Shown in pieces: positions 1-7,319 of a stretch of 64,000 nucleotides of DNA (positions are counted from its first letter, which is position 1; each line of letters opens with the position of its first letter). A model generated the notes under the pieces. The model was not told the DNA's origin and ran no database searches. It was given only the letters and a program-made list of their open reading frames with translations. This DNA comes from Candidatus Obscuribacterales bacterium. Its GTDB lineage: Bacteria > Cyanobacteriota > Vampirovibrionia > Obscuribacterales > Obscuribacteraceae. Made by a program: the position numbers and the translations under genes. The stretch covers positions 29,223-93,222 of the forward strand of contig JAGVLS010000020.1 in the NCBI GenBank assembly GCA_020054205.1, written 5' to 3'.

Positions 1-982
1 TTTCTTTCTTTTCTGTTTTATCTGTAGGTTGTACAGGTAAATTAGGATTATCTGTTGGCTGAACTGGTTGAACTACTGGTGCTACTTCAGCTAAATTAGA
101 CTTTACCCAATTATCGAGGGTATCTGAGTTTCTATTTCCTCGATAAGAATTTAAATCTAGTCTACCTTCATTATCTACTTCACCCACAGATAAACTGCTT
201 TGGCGGCCATTTCTTCCAAGAGCTCTATTATCTTTATCTTGGTCGTTGAGAAAAACTATTCTACCTTGGGTAGCAGGGTCACTTGCATATTTTTGAGCAA
301 GTGCATTCATTTGTTCAGCTAATTCTCTAGTTTCTCGGTTGCGACTATCAGTGTTGCCAGAAAAGACAATTATCTTTAAATTGTGTTCTTTGGCTGCCTG
401 TACGGCTGCTTCTTTATCAGTATATACAGTTTGAAGTTGTGGTCTTACAGGAGCTTGTGGTCCACCAATTTCTTGTTGAGTATTATAACCACTATCGCCA
501 GGTTTGCTGCCTGTTTGAGCTGGTTTATATTTATTGAAATAATTTTGGATAGCTCCAGCTGATCCATCGTTTGGTTTAGCATCGCTAGCTGGTTTGCTTT
601 GGTCTGATGGTTTAGTTGGAATTGGTAAATCACCTAAGCCATCAAAAAGATCAATTTCACCAGTTGCACTAGGACCAGCTTTTTTCTCTTTCTTTTCGGC
701 AGCTGTAGCTGGATTTGGTAAAGGGTTGAGTATATCTGCTAAGCCAGGATAAATACTCACTTCACCATTGGTTTTGGTACTGTCTGGCAGTATGAGACAA
801 GTGTTTCCATCGCAAACTACATTTGGTGTTTTGCCGGAACTGCCTGAATTATTAGGGTTATTTGGTGCTGGTGTGGGCAGTGCTGGAATATCAGCAAATA
901 AAGCACTGGATACATCATCATTAGATGCTCCTGATTCTGCTTCATTACGTTTATCAGCGGCTGTGCCAGGTGCATCGGACAT
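1..982 (-). CDS. Hypothetical Pro/Asn-rich protein with a possible thioredoxin-like segment (partial, C-terminus off the left edge)
   Basis: An open frame runs leftward from ATG at 980-982 to the window edge, about 327 codons without a stop. An AAGGA Shine-Dalgarno lies about 7 nt upstream. There is no signal peptide: the N-terminus (MSDAPGTAADKRNE) is polar. Residues 1-175 are low complexity, rich in Pro, Asn, Ser and Ala. A more ordered part follows, with a beta strand (KIIVFSGN), a helix with RELAEQMNALAQKY and another strand (GRIVFLND). This spacing resembles a thioredoxin-like fold but lacks a CxxC motif. The visible end returns to Pro/Gln/Thr-rich repeats. I do not recognise the family; the thioredoxin comparison is inference only. 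Confidence 0.7.
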   Translation of the reverse strand, partial: MSDAPGTAADKRNEAESGASNDDVSSALFADIPALPTPAPNNPNNSGSSGKTPNVVCDGNTCLILPDSTKTNGEVSIYPGLADILNPLPNPATAAEKKEKKAGPSATGEIDLFDGLGDLPIPTKPSDQSKPASDAKPNDGSAGAIQNYFNKYKPAQTGSKPGDSGYNTQQEIGGPQAPVRPQLQTVYTDKEAAVQAAKEHNLKIIVFSGNTDSRNRETRELAEQMNALAQKYASDPATQGRIVFLNDQDKDNRALGRNGRQSSLSVGEVDNEGRLDLNSYRGNRNSDTLDNWVKSNLAEVAPVVQPVQPTDNPNLPVQPTDKTEKKE

Positions 983-1081
983 GGCTTAATCCTTAAATTA
1001 TAGTAATGGGAGTCGTGACAGTAACATAAGGCCAAGCCTGGTCATTGTCAATAACTATATATGCCTAAATCAGCTGCTTTT

Positions 1082-1096
1082 TGAGATTTTATCTCA
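1082..1096. promoter_or_regulatory. Short perfect inverted repeat between the partial gene and dnaE
   Basis: TGAGAT-TTT-ATCTCA is a 6-bp perfect dyad with a 3-nt centre, in the 273-bp gap between two divergently transcribed genes. Its symmetry would suit an operator or a small hairpin. Nothing else in the gap is clear. No strong -35/-10 pair is visible for dnaE, although TAGAAT and TATAAA-like hexamers occur at 1182-1195. The assignment is tentative. Confidence 0.2.
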
Positions 1097-1255
1097 CATT
1101 TGTCGACTTTAAGGCAATTTTGTTTTGAACTTTTAAAGCAAGATTAGCGTCAAATACAAGTAAGAGACAATTTCAGGAAGATAGAATGTTATAAAAAAGG
1201 GCTCTAAAATGTTTGTGCTTAGTTTTAATAAAAAACATTTTGAGGTGAGTGGACA

Positions 1256-4200
1256 ATGACTACTCGCCCATATGTGCCCTTACATTTGCATACTGAATAT
1301 AGCCTATTAGATGGCGCTACTATGATCAAAGATTTGGTCAAAACAGCGAAAAACAAAAATATGCCAGCTGTGGCCATTACTGATCATGGAGTTATGTATG
1401 GTGCTATTGAATTAAATAAAACTTGCCATGAAATGGGCGGTGTAAGACCAATTATTGGTATGGAAGGATATATTATTAATGGCGATATTCGCGATAAAAA
1501 ATCCAAACAACCGCTTTATCACCTTACTTTATTAGCTCGTAATCAAAGTGGCTATAAAAATCTCTTAAAACTGGCTTCTCAAGCACATTTAGAAGGCTTT
1601 TATTATAAGCCACGCATAAATAGAGAAATGCTTGCTGAGCATAAAGAAGGCTTAATTGTTTTATCTGGTTGTTTAGGTTCTGAGCTCAATCAATACTTGC
1701 TAGCCGATAATTATGATGAGGCCAAAGCTACGGCTTCTTGGTTCAAAGAAGTTTTAGGGCAAGATTATTATCTTGAAATTCAAGATCATGGTATGTCAGA
1801 AGATCGCAAAGTCAATAAAGAAATAGTAAGACTTTCTCGCGAGCTTGGCATAAAACTAGTTGCTACTAATGATAGTCATTTTACTAATCAGAGCGATGCT
1901 GTTGCTCACGATGCGCTTTTGTGCGTACAAATGGGCAAACTGGTGACCGATGAAGAACGAATGAAATTCACAGGTATGGAATATATCAAAAATGGTGATG
2001 AAATGGCTCGGCTATTTCGTGATCATTTAGATGATGAACATATTGAAGAGTCTATTTTAAGTACTTTGGAAATTGCTGACAAAGTAGAAATGCTTAAATT
2101 AGGAGGCGATGCTAGATTGCCCGTATTTCCTGTGCCGCCAGGACACACTGCCGATACTTATTTGGATCTTTTAGTTAGAGAAGGTATCAAAGCACGTTAT
2201 GGTGGGTTTACACCTGAGATAGAAAATAGAGCAAGAATAGAATTGCAAGTCATAGAAAATATGAATTATGCTTCTTACTTTTTAATTGTTTCTGATTTTA
2301 TCAAATACGCAAGAGACAATGGCATTCCAGTGGGACCAGGTAGAGGTTCCGCTGCTGGCAGCATTATTGCTTATGCCCTTGGTATTACCAATATAGACCC
2401 AATTAGATACAATTTGCTTTTTGAGAGATTTTTAAATCCAGAAAGACGTTCAATGCCTGATATAGATACTGATTTTTGCATTGAAAGACGTGACGAAATT
2501 ATTCGTTATGTGGCCAATAAATATGGTGAAGATAAAGTTGCCCAAATTATTACATTTAATAGAATGACTTCAAAGGCTGTACTTAAAGATGTGGCGCGTG
2601 TGTTGGAATTTCCTTTTGCTGAATCAAATAAAGTAGCAAAAATGGTGCCAGTGGTAAGAGGAAAACCAACGCCATTATCAGAAATGCTTACTGATCATCC
2701 AGAATTTAAAAAATTATACAGTACAAATGATGAAGCTAAGCAAGTTATTGATCTAGCGCAAAAATTAGAAGGTGTGAACAAAACTTTTGGCATTCATGCT
2801 GCAGGTGTTGTAATTTCAGATGTGCCTTTAAATGAAATTGTTCCTTTGCAAAAAAATAATGATGGGACAGTTATTACTCAGTACTACATGGAAGACTTGG
2901 CTTATGTAGGCTTAGTGAAGATGGATTTCTTAGGCTTGCGCAATTTGACTATGATTGATAAAGCGCTCAAGATCATCAAAGAAATTCATGGCATTGAAAT
3001 TGATATTGATAAAATTCCTTTAGACGATGAACGTGTTTATCACACTATAGCTAATGGTGACTTAGCAGGAATATTTCAATTAGAAACATCTGGTGGTATG
3101 CGTCAGGTAGCGCGCGATATGAAGCCGTCGAATATGGAAGATATTTCAGCTTTAATTGCTCTTTATCGTCCGGGACCATTAGATAGCGGCATGATCCAAA
3201 AGTTTATTGATTGCAAGAATGGCAAAACTCAAATTCGTTATTTAACACCTTTGCTTGAGCCTATTTTGCAAGATACATATGGACAAATTGTTTATCAAGA
3301 ACAAGTAATGCAAATTGCCCAAAAATTAGGTGGCTATAGTCTTGGACAAGCTGATTTGTTAAGGCGCGCCATGGGTAAGAAAAAACCAGAAGAAATGGAA
3401 AAACAAAGAGAAATCTTTGTTGATGGGTGTGCAAAAAATGGTGTGAGCTCAGCTATAGCCGAACAATTATTTGACATGATGGTTCAATTTGCTGAATATT
3501 GTTTTAATAAGTCTCACAGCCAAGCTTATGCATTTTTGACTTATCAAACTGCTTATTTGAAAACTCTTTATCCAGTTGAATACATGACTGCACTTTTGTC
3601 TTCTGTTTCATCAGATCAAGACAAAGTGCAAGCATATATAGCTGAATGTCAGACCAATAATATCGATATTTTGCCTCCAGATATAAATGTTTCTGGGCAA
3701 GACTTTACAGCTGATGGCAATGCAATTCGTTTTGGACTATCTGCTGTGCGTAATGTTGGCGAAGTAGCAATAGTAGAAATTGTTCGTGAACGTGACAAAA
3801 ATGGCAAATTCAAATCATTGCATGATTTTACTTCTCGTGTTGATCTGCGGGTTGTAAACAAACGTGCTTTAGAAGCTCTAATTAAGTGTGGAGCGTGTTT
3901 AAGTTTAAATGTAACGCGCAAACAAGCTTTGTTTAATATTGACTCTCTAGTAGAAACAGCTTCTCGGGAACAAAGTCAGAAAGCTGCTGGTCAAATGAGT
4001 CTTTTCTCTATAGGTTCTGGACAAGCTATCCAAACTTTGCAGAAGCTCCAAGGAGATGCTGGTGAGTTTCTTGAAGCTGATTTGCAGATGATGGAGCATG
4101 AGCTTTTAGGATTTTATATTACAAGTCATCCTTTAAAAAGGGTGGTAAATCGTTTGCGTTTTCTCACTACACATAATTTAAGAGAAGTAAAAGAATGCTC

Positions 4201-4702
4201 TGACGGCACGCAAGTAATATTAGGCGGGTTAGTTAATTCTGCTGACAAAAAGCTGACTAAACAAAACAAATTGCTCTCAGTTGTCCATCTTGAAGATTTA
4301 GCTGGCAAAATTGATGCAGTTGTCTATTCAGAACTTTTGGACAAAATTGATGCTAATTTGCTTTTGCCTCAGTCGCTGGTATTGATAAAAGGCAAAGTAA
4401 GGAAAAATGAAGACGAAACATCAATACTAGCCAGCGCCCTCCGTCGTATATCTGATGCACACTTAGTAAATATTTACTTTAGTCAAGAGCAAAGCTTTGC
4501 TGATTTGCACAAGCTCAAAACCATATTTAATGCCTACAAAGGAGAAGATCCTGTCTTGTTGCATTTCCCACAAGGCTCATATAGTCAGGCAATTTTGGTT
4601 GGCTGCCAGTACTGGGTGGATGCAAGCAATGGACTTAGCCAGGCTGTCGAGCGTGGATTTGCCGATGGTGCTAAGGTTCTGATAAATAAAGTTTTGGTCT
4701 GA
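1256..4702 (+). CDS. dnaE: DNA polymerase III subunit alpha
   Basis: Replicative DNA polymerase of the DnaE1 class, 1148 aa (E. coli DnaE is 1160). The start at 1256 is set by GAGGTGAG 6 nt upstream. The N-terminal PHP domain (about 5-280) keeps its metal-ligand signatures: H10-L-H12, D43-H44, the later SGCLGSE, QDHG and TNDSHF motifs. In DnaE proteins this pattern is associated with a working PHP 3'-5' exonuclease, unlike the degenerate E. coli domain. The C-family polymerase core follows with GPGRGSAAGS, catalytic aspartates in PDIDTDF (D402, D404) and a third in KMDFLGL. The Cys/His-poor C-terminal third carries the beta-binding/OB-fold region (ILGGLVNSADKKLTK...). It is transcribed alone, divergent from the upstream gene. 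Identification is very secure; active proofreading is inference. Confidence 0.97.
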   Translation: MTTRPYVPLHLHTEYSLLDGATMIKDLVKTAKNKNMPAVAITDHGVMYGAIELNKTCHEMGGVRPIIGMEGYIINGDIRDKKSKQPLYHLTLLARNQSGYKNLLKLASQAHLEGFYYKPRINREMLAEHKEGLIVLSGCLGSELNQYLLADNYDEAKATASWFKEVLGQDYYLEIQDHGMSEDRKVNKEIVRLSRELGIKLVATNDSHFTNQSDAVAHDALLCVQMGKLVTDEERMKFTGMEYIKNGDEMARLFRDHLDDEHIEESILSTLEIADKVEMLKLGGDARLPVFPVPPGHTADTYLDLLVREGIKARYGGFTPEIENRARIELQVIENMNYASYFLIVSDFIKYARDNGIPVGPGRGSAAGSIIAYALGITNIDPIRYNLLFERFLNPERRSMPDIDTDFCIERRDEIIRYVANKYGEDKVAQIITFNRMTSKAVLKDVARVLEFPFAESNKVAKMVPVVRGKPTPLSEMLTDHPEFKKLYSTNDEAKQVIDLAQKLEGVNKTFGIHAAGVVISDVPLNEIVPLQKNNDGTVITQYYMEDLAYVGLVKMDFLGLRNLTMIDKALKIIKEIHGIEIDIDKIPLDDERVYHTIANGDLAGIFQLETSGGMRQVARDMKPSNMEDISALIALYRPGPLDSGMIQKFIDCKNGKTQIRYLTPLLEPILQDTYGQIVYQEQVMQIAQKLGGYSLGQADLLRRAMGKKKPEEMEKQREIFVDGCAKNGVSSAIAEQLFDMMVQFAEYCFNKSHSQAYAFLTYQTAYLKTLYPVEYMTALLSSVSSDQDKVQAYIAECQTNNIDILPPDINVSGQDFTADGNAIRFGLSAVRNVGEVAIVEIVRERDKNGKFKSLHDFTSRVDLRVVNKRALEALIKCGACLSLNVTRKQALFNIDSLVETASREQSQKAAGQMSLFSIGSGQAIQTLQKLQGDAGEFLEADLQMMEHELLGFYITSHPLKRVVNRLRFLTTHNLREVKECSDGTQVILGGLVNSADKKLTKQNKLLSVVHLEDLAGKIDAVVYSELLDKIDANLLLPQSLVLIKGKVRKNEDETSILASALRRISDAHLVNIYFSQEQSFADLHKLKTIFNAYKGEDPVLLHFPQGSYSQAILVGCQYWVDASNGLSQAVERGFADGAKVLINKVLV

Positions 4703-4805
4703 GGACCAAAAAAATATTGCTTTTCAAAAATGCAAAGTGTATAAGTTAACTTTAGTGGGAATATTTGTTTTCCTACTACAAAAAAAGAAAATATTGAGTA
4801 CAATA

Positions 4806-4941
4806 CATCGACTGCAAAAAATACTTGCAAGGAGGATAACTGAACCAAAACGCTACCTAAGCGTAAGGAAAAACTTTTCCAAGTTTATGGCAAGCGTTTG
4901 ACTACCCAATGAATTAAGCACAAGTGTGCTTGGAGGAAAAC
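4806..4941 (+). promoter_or_regulatory. Hairpin-rich leader of speD with an orphan Shine-Dalgarno
   Basis: A TACAAT -10-like hexamer lies at 4799-4804. Downstream are a strong GGAGG at 4831-4835 with no ATG behind it (only CTG at 4840), and three short perfect stems: ACGCT(ACCTA)AGCGT at 4850-4864, GGAAA(AACT)TTTCC at 4867-4880 and AAGCAC(AAGT)GTGCTT at 4916-4931. The last stem abuts the speD Shine-Dalgarno (GGAGG 4932-4936). A mini-ORF, ATG at 4887 to TGA at 4901 (MASV), sits between them. The arrangement suggests translational control of speD, but I cannot match it to a named riboswitch. Confidence 0.35.
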
Positions 4942-5370
4942 ATGTTTGGACCACATCTTATTTTAGAAGCCTATGGATGCCCTAAGAAGCTCCTGTCAGA
5001 TCTTAATCTTATTAGTCAGACACTGGATGCTTATCCAGACAAGCTCAATATGACTAAAATAATGCCTCCTTATGTGTTTAAGTACTCTGGCGCTGTGCCT
5101 GATGATTGGGGGATAAGTGGAGTTGTCTTAATTGCCGAATCTCACATATCTATACATAGCTTCCCTGAAAAAGGCTTTGTTACTTTGGATATATTTTCAT
5201 GCCGAGATTTTGATATTGAAGCAGCAATAGAATATTTTTGTTCTATTTTTAAGCCAAAGAGTTATGAACGTCAGCTTCTCGCGCGTGGCAGAGAATTTCC
5301 GCGTGGCTCAGTTGGTCGGGCTGCGAGGATCGTAAAATCTGAACGTTTGAAATTAGCTTCGTCAAACTAG
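4942..5370 (+). CDS. speD: S-adenosylmethionine decarboxylase proenzyme, prokaryotic class 1B
   Basis: Decarboxylates S-adenosylmethionine to supply the aminopropyl donor for spermidine synthesis. The 142-aa protein has the canonical N-terminus MFGPHLILEAYGC and the motifs KIMPPYVFKYSG and AESHISIHSFPEKGF. Cleavage between E66 and S67 (ESHIS) would generate the pyruvoyl cofactor from S67; H72 and C88 lie where class 1B catalytic residues are expected. The ATG at 4942 is preferred over the in-frame GTG at 4924, because GGAGG (4932-4936) is 5 nt upstream and the extension would be encoded by the SD and hairpin themselves. No typical speE lies next to it. The C-terminal tail (from about 110) is longer than in the shortest homologues. 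Confidence 0.95.
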   Translation: MFGPHLILEAYGCPKKLLSDLNLISQTLDAYPDKLNMTKIMPPYVFKYSGAVPDDWGISGVVLIAESHISIHSFPEKGFVTLDIFSCRDFDIEAAIEYFCSIFKPKSYERQLLARGREFPRGSVGRAARIVKSERLKLASSN

Positions 5371-5385
5371 TCCTGGAGCGTAAAT

Positions 5386-5721
5386 ATGTTCATATCCATA
5401 AATCATATCCCGGTTGCTACTGGTCGGGAAGCTGATTTTGAAAAGCTTTTCCGTGAGCGGGATCGCTTAGTAGAAAAGCAATCAGGTTTTATTAGCTTGG
5501 ATATTCTCAAGCCAGGCACCCGTTCCATAATGGGTGGCAAAGCTGAATCTGCTGGAAATGAATATCAAGTATTAACGCGTTGGAAAAGCGAAGCTGACTT
5601 TCGTGCCTGGGTAATGAGCGATGACTTTAAAAAAAGTCATGCTCGCAACTTTGATCCATCTATGTTTGCTGGACAAAGCTATTTAACTCTGCACGCATCT
5701 GTCGATGGGGCAGGCGCTTAG
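5386..5721 (+). CDS. Antibiotic biosynthesis monooxygenase / IsdG-like heme-degrading monooxygenase
   Basis: A 111-aa ferredoxin-like alpha/beta-barrel (ABM) protein, 15 nt downstream of speD with GGAG before its ATG, so probably co-transcribed with it. The segments GREADFEKLFRERDRLVEK and VLTRWKSEADFRAWV are typical of HmoA/HmoB/IsdG proteins. N6, W75 and H85 fall where IsdG has its essential Asn7, Trp67 and His77, including the 10-residue Trp-His spacing and the similar DxFKxxH context. Conservation of all three supports oxidative heme cleavage over a generic ABM fold, but the substrate is not proven. The C-terminus ends in a short beta strand (SYLTLHASV). Confidence 0.8.
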   Translation: MFISINHIPVATGREADFEKLFRERDRLVEKQSGFISLDILKPGTRSIMGGKAESAGNEYQVLTRWKSEADFRAWVMSDDFKKSHARNFDPSMFAGQSYLTLHASVDGAGA

Positions 5722-5735
5722 TCTAACCAGAGCTG

Positions 5736-6608
5736 TTAGTTTTGGAAAGTTGGTGCTGTAGCAACGGATGTTTTAGGAGCAGATTTGTCTTTGTGAAATG
5801 GGTTTAGTCTGCCTAGACCATGTCCGATGGCGCCTGATGTTTCTGCTATCTTTTCACCGGCAGCGCTAGTTCCATCTTTTACATGTGAAGCGCAAGAAAC
5901 TACACCTCTGCCAAGAAGTTTTGGGAAAGCAATTAATTTGCTGCCCACTACACAAGACCCATCTTTGATTTTTTCGCCGGCAGCTTGAGAGCCATCAACT
6001 AGCTTTCCACCACCTACTTTCAAACCATGACCAATGGTCTTTGGTGCAACCATCATTTTGCCACCTACGGCAACACTGCCTTCTTTAACCTTTTCGCCAG
6101 TTACTTTTAGTCCATTGGCTGTAGCTTTAGCGCCAGAGGCAACTAATGATCCGGAGCCTTTTACTATATGTCCGGTTGCTTGCCCAACTTTTTTAGTGCC
6201 AGTTACAACTGGGCTGACGGCACCTTTTGTAGTTGTAGCAATGCCATGAACAATTTCTTTAGTTCCAGCAACGACACCTGTGTTTTCGCTGGTGCTTGCT
6301 TCTTTATTGCTTACATTTGTAGATGCAGTATTTTCTTGCTTTGGATTTTCTTGTTTTGGTGTTTGAACAGCTTTTTTAACCACTACTTCAGATGTTTTTT
6401 TGGCTTGATTTTGATATTGAACAGTTTTTACTTTCGTTTCACTTTTGTTTTGTACGCTTTTCTTGTCTTTTTGACCTTGAGATGAATTTTGAGGGGCTTG
6501 AACATTAGCATAAGGGTCTAAAAGTGATTGCGGACCGGCCTTTACAACATGGCCTGCTCCAAGAATTAATACAGATGACACAGCCAAAGCGGTACTAAGA
6601 ACTTTCAT
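5736..6608 (-). CDS. Secreted or periplasmic Gly/Lys-rich repeat protein, function unknown
   Basis: A 290-aa protein with a signal peptide (MKVLSTALAVSSVLILGAGHVVKA, about 1-24). GAGGGAAAG precedes the ATG. Residues 30-105 are low complexity (Gln, Lys, Ser, Thr). From about 115 to 270 it contains a degenerate repeat of about 40 residues built on GEKxKxGSxxxGxK and GHGLKxGGGK units: GEKVKEGSVAVGGK, GEKIKDGSCVVGSK and GEKIAETSGAIGHG. Spacing and amphipathic pattern suggest an extended or beta-roll-like structure. I do not recognise the family. It is convergent with the monooxygenase gene, 14 bp away. Confidence 0.75.
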   Translation of the reverse strand: MKVLSTALAVSSVLILGAGHVVKAGPQSLLDPYANVQAPQNSSQGQKDKKSVQNKSETKVKTVQYQNQAKKTSEVVVKKAVQTPKQENPKQENTASTNVSNKEASTSENTGVVAGTKEIVHGIATTTKGAVSPVVTGTKKVGQATGHIVKGSGSLVASGAKATANGLKVTGEKVKEGSVAVGGKMMVAPKTIGHGLKVGGGKLVDGSQAAGEKIKDGSCVVGSKLIAFPKLLGRGVVSCASHVKDGTSAAGEKIAETSGAIGHGLGRLNPFHKDKSAPKTSVATAPTFQN

Positions 6609-6758
6609 TTAATGCTTTCCCTCAATCAATTACTATGTTTTCAATTACTCTTATTTTTTATATCATAGTCAAGCCATCCAGCTCTTGAGATACTTGTTAA
6701 GTAAAGCTCTAATAGCCATTAGATAAACTCAAATGTTTATAATCTCTTGATAACATGA

Positions 6759-6789
6759 TTGAAATCATTGATTAGTGGCAAGTTATAAT
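6759..6789 (+). promoter_or_regulatory. Candidate sigma-70-type promoter for the 40-aa membrane peptide
   Basis: TTGAAA at 6759-6764 and a perfect TATAAT at 6784-6789, spaced 19 bp. The ATG of the small membrane protein is 26 nt downstream of the -10. The spacer is 2 bp longer than ideal, so confidence is moderate. Confidence 0.4.
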
Positions 6790-6815
6790 AAATAAGGTTG
6801 GTATTGAGGTTTTCC

Positions 6816-6938
6816 ATGGCAGAGATTGTAAACGAATGGTATTGGCTAATTTTTGTTATGCTGGCTTGGGTGGCAGGATGCGGATCACTTGGAGCTAAGC
6901 AAGTTTATGATGGAAAAGAGCCAGAAATAAATGAATAA
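6816..6938 (+). CDS. Small single-span membrane protein (40 aa), unknown function
   Basis: ATG at 6816 with GAGG 6 nt upstream, 40 codons, TAA at 6936-6938. The peptide starts MAEIVNEWYWLIFVMLAWV and continues through AGCGSLGAKQVYDGKEPEINE. Residues 8-25 form one Trp-rich hydrophobic helix and the tail is charged. A consensus-like promoter lies just upstream, and a small hairpin (CACCA-TATG-TGGTG, 6949-6962) lies just downstream, consistent with a free-standing transcription unit. Codon choice and the clear SD favour a real gene. The sequence is not recognisably CydX, a toxin or another known small-protein class. Confidence 0.55.
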   Translation: MAEIVNEWYWLIFVMLAWVAGCGSLGAKQVYDGKEPEINE

Positions 6939-7071
6939 ATAGTGCTGCCACCATATGTGGTGCACACTTAAAATTGCAAGTCTCAAAAGAAACTGATTGC
7001 GACATTAAGGTGGTTTAATTTAATACGATATTTTATTTTCCACGGTCCTGTATCGATTTTGTTTACACACC

Positions 7072-7100
7072 TTGACCAGTTGGAGACTTTTCAGTATGCT
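7072..7100 (+). promoter_or_regulatory. Candidate promoter for the leader RNA of the DAHP synthase operon
   Basis: TTGACC (7072-7077) and TATGCT (7095-7100) are separated by exactly 17 bp, matching the sigma-70 consensus at 5/6 and 4/6 positions. Transcription would start near 7107. It is the best promoter-like pair in the 460 bp before the DAHP synthase gene. It would drive the terminated RNA at 7107-7240 and, on read-through, the leader peptide and operon. Confidence 0.45.
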
Positions 7101-7106
7101 GGAATT

Positions 7107-7240
7107 ATTGTTATTGAAACCGACGGAACAATTTAATGTTAAATACTTATTTTTACTATGGATTTTTTGAGGTTCATCAAGTGTGAGCAAGTAGCTCGTT
7201 AGGCACTAGGTGGACCGCAGAAGTATCTGCGGTCTTTTTA
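7107..7240 (+). ncRNA. Terminated leader or small RNA upstream of the attenuator
   Basis: From the predicted start site to the intrinsic terminator this would be an RNA of about 134 nt. It could fold a 5' hairpin (ATTGTT 7107-7112 with AACAAT 7127-7132), a small hairpin GAGC(AAGTA)GCTC around 7184-7198 framed by AGTG/CACT, and the terminator at 7213-7234. The terminator 5' arm contains AGGTGGACCGC, reminiscent of the T-box sequence, but the T-box bulge is absent. It could be an independent sRNA or a first conditional terminator of the aro leader; I cannot decide from sequence alone. Confidence 0.35.
7213..7240 (+). terminator. Intrinsic terminator 1 (upstream of the leader peptide)
   Basis: A perfect 9-bp GC-rich stem, GACCGCAGA (7213-7221) with TCTGCGGTC (7226-7234), 4-nt loop AGTA, followed directly by TTTTTATTT. 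It is a textbook rho-independent terminator on the + strand. It lies only 15-20 nt before the Shine-Dalgarno of the leader peptide, so either it is conditional or read-through feeds the aro operon. Confidence 0.85.
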
Positions 7241-7262
7241 TTTGAAGCAGTTTTGGAGCAAA

Positions 7263-7319
7263 ATGAATTACTCGTTTAATTATTACTATTACTTTTTTAC
7301 TAGGGTGAGGCCTGGCTGA
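7263..7319 (+). CDS. Tyr/Phe-rich attenuator leader peptide (18 aa)
   Basis: ATG at 7263 with GGAG 4 nt upstream, stop TGA at 7317-7319. The peptide is MNYSFNYYYYFFTRVRPG: 5 Tyr and 3 Phe in 18 residues, including an uninterrupted Tyr4-Phe2 run encoded at 7281-7298. It lies directly upstream of DAHP synthase and chorismate mutase-prephenate dehydrogenase, the entry and Tyr-branch enzymes. This is the hallmark of pheL/trpL-type leaders, in which ribosome stalling at scarce charged tRNA controls a downstream terminator. The peptide itself needs no further function. Confidence 0.85.
   Translation: MNYSFNYYYYFFTRVRPG

Noticed and set aside
4692..4711. Perfect hairpin over the dnaE stop codon (TTTTGGTC-TGAG-GACCAAAA) as a terminator
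   Set aside because: The stem is followed by A residues, not a U-tract, on either strand, so it is not an intrinsic terminator.
7184..7243. T-box riboswitch in front of the aro operon (AGGTGGACCGC in the terminator arm)
   Set aside because: The T-box core AGGGTGGNACCGCG is only partly matched, the bulge that binds tRNA CCA is paired in the perfect terminator, and no specifier loop could be identified. A covariance-model scan would decide.
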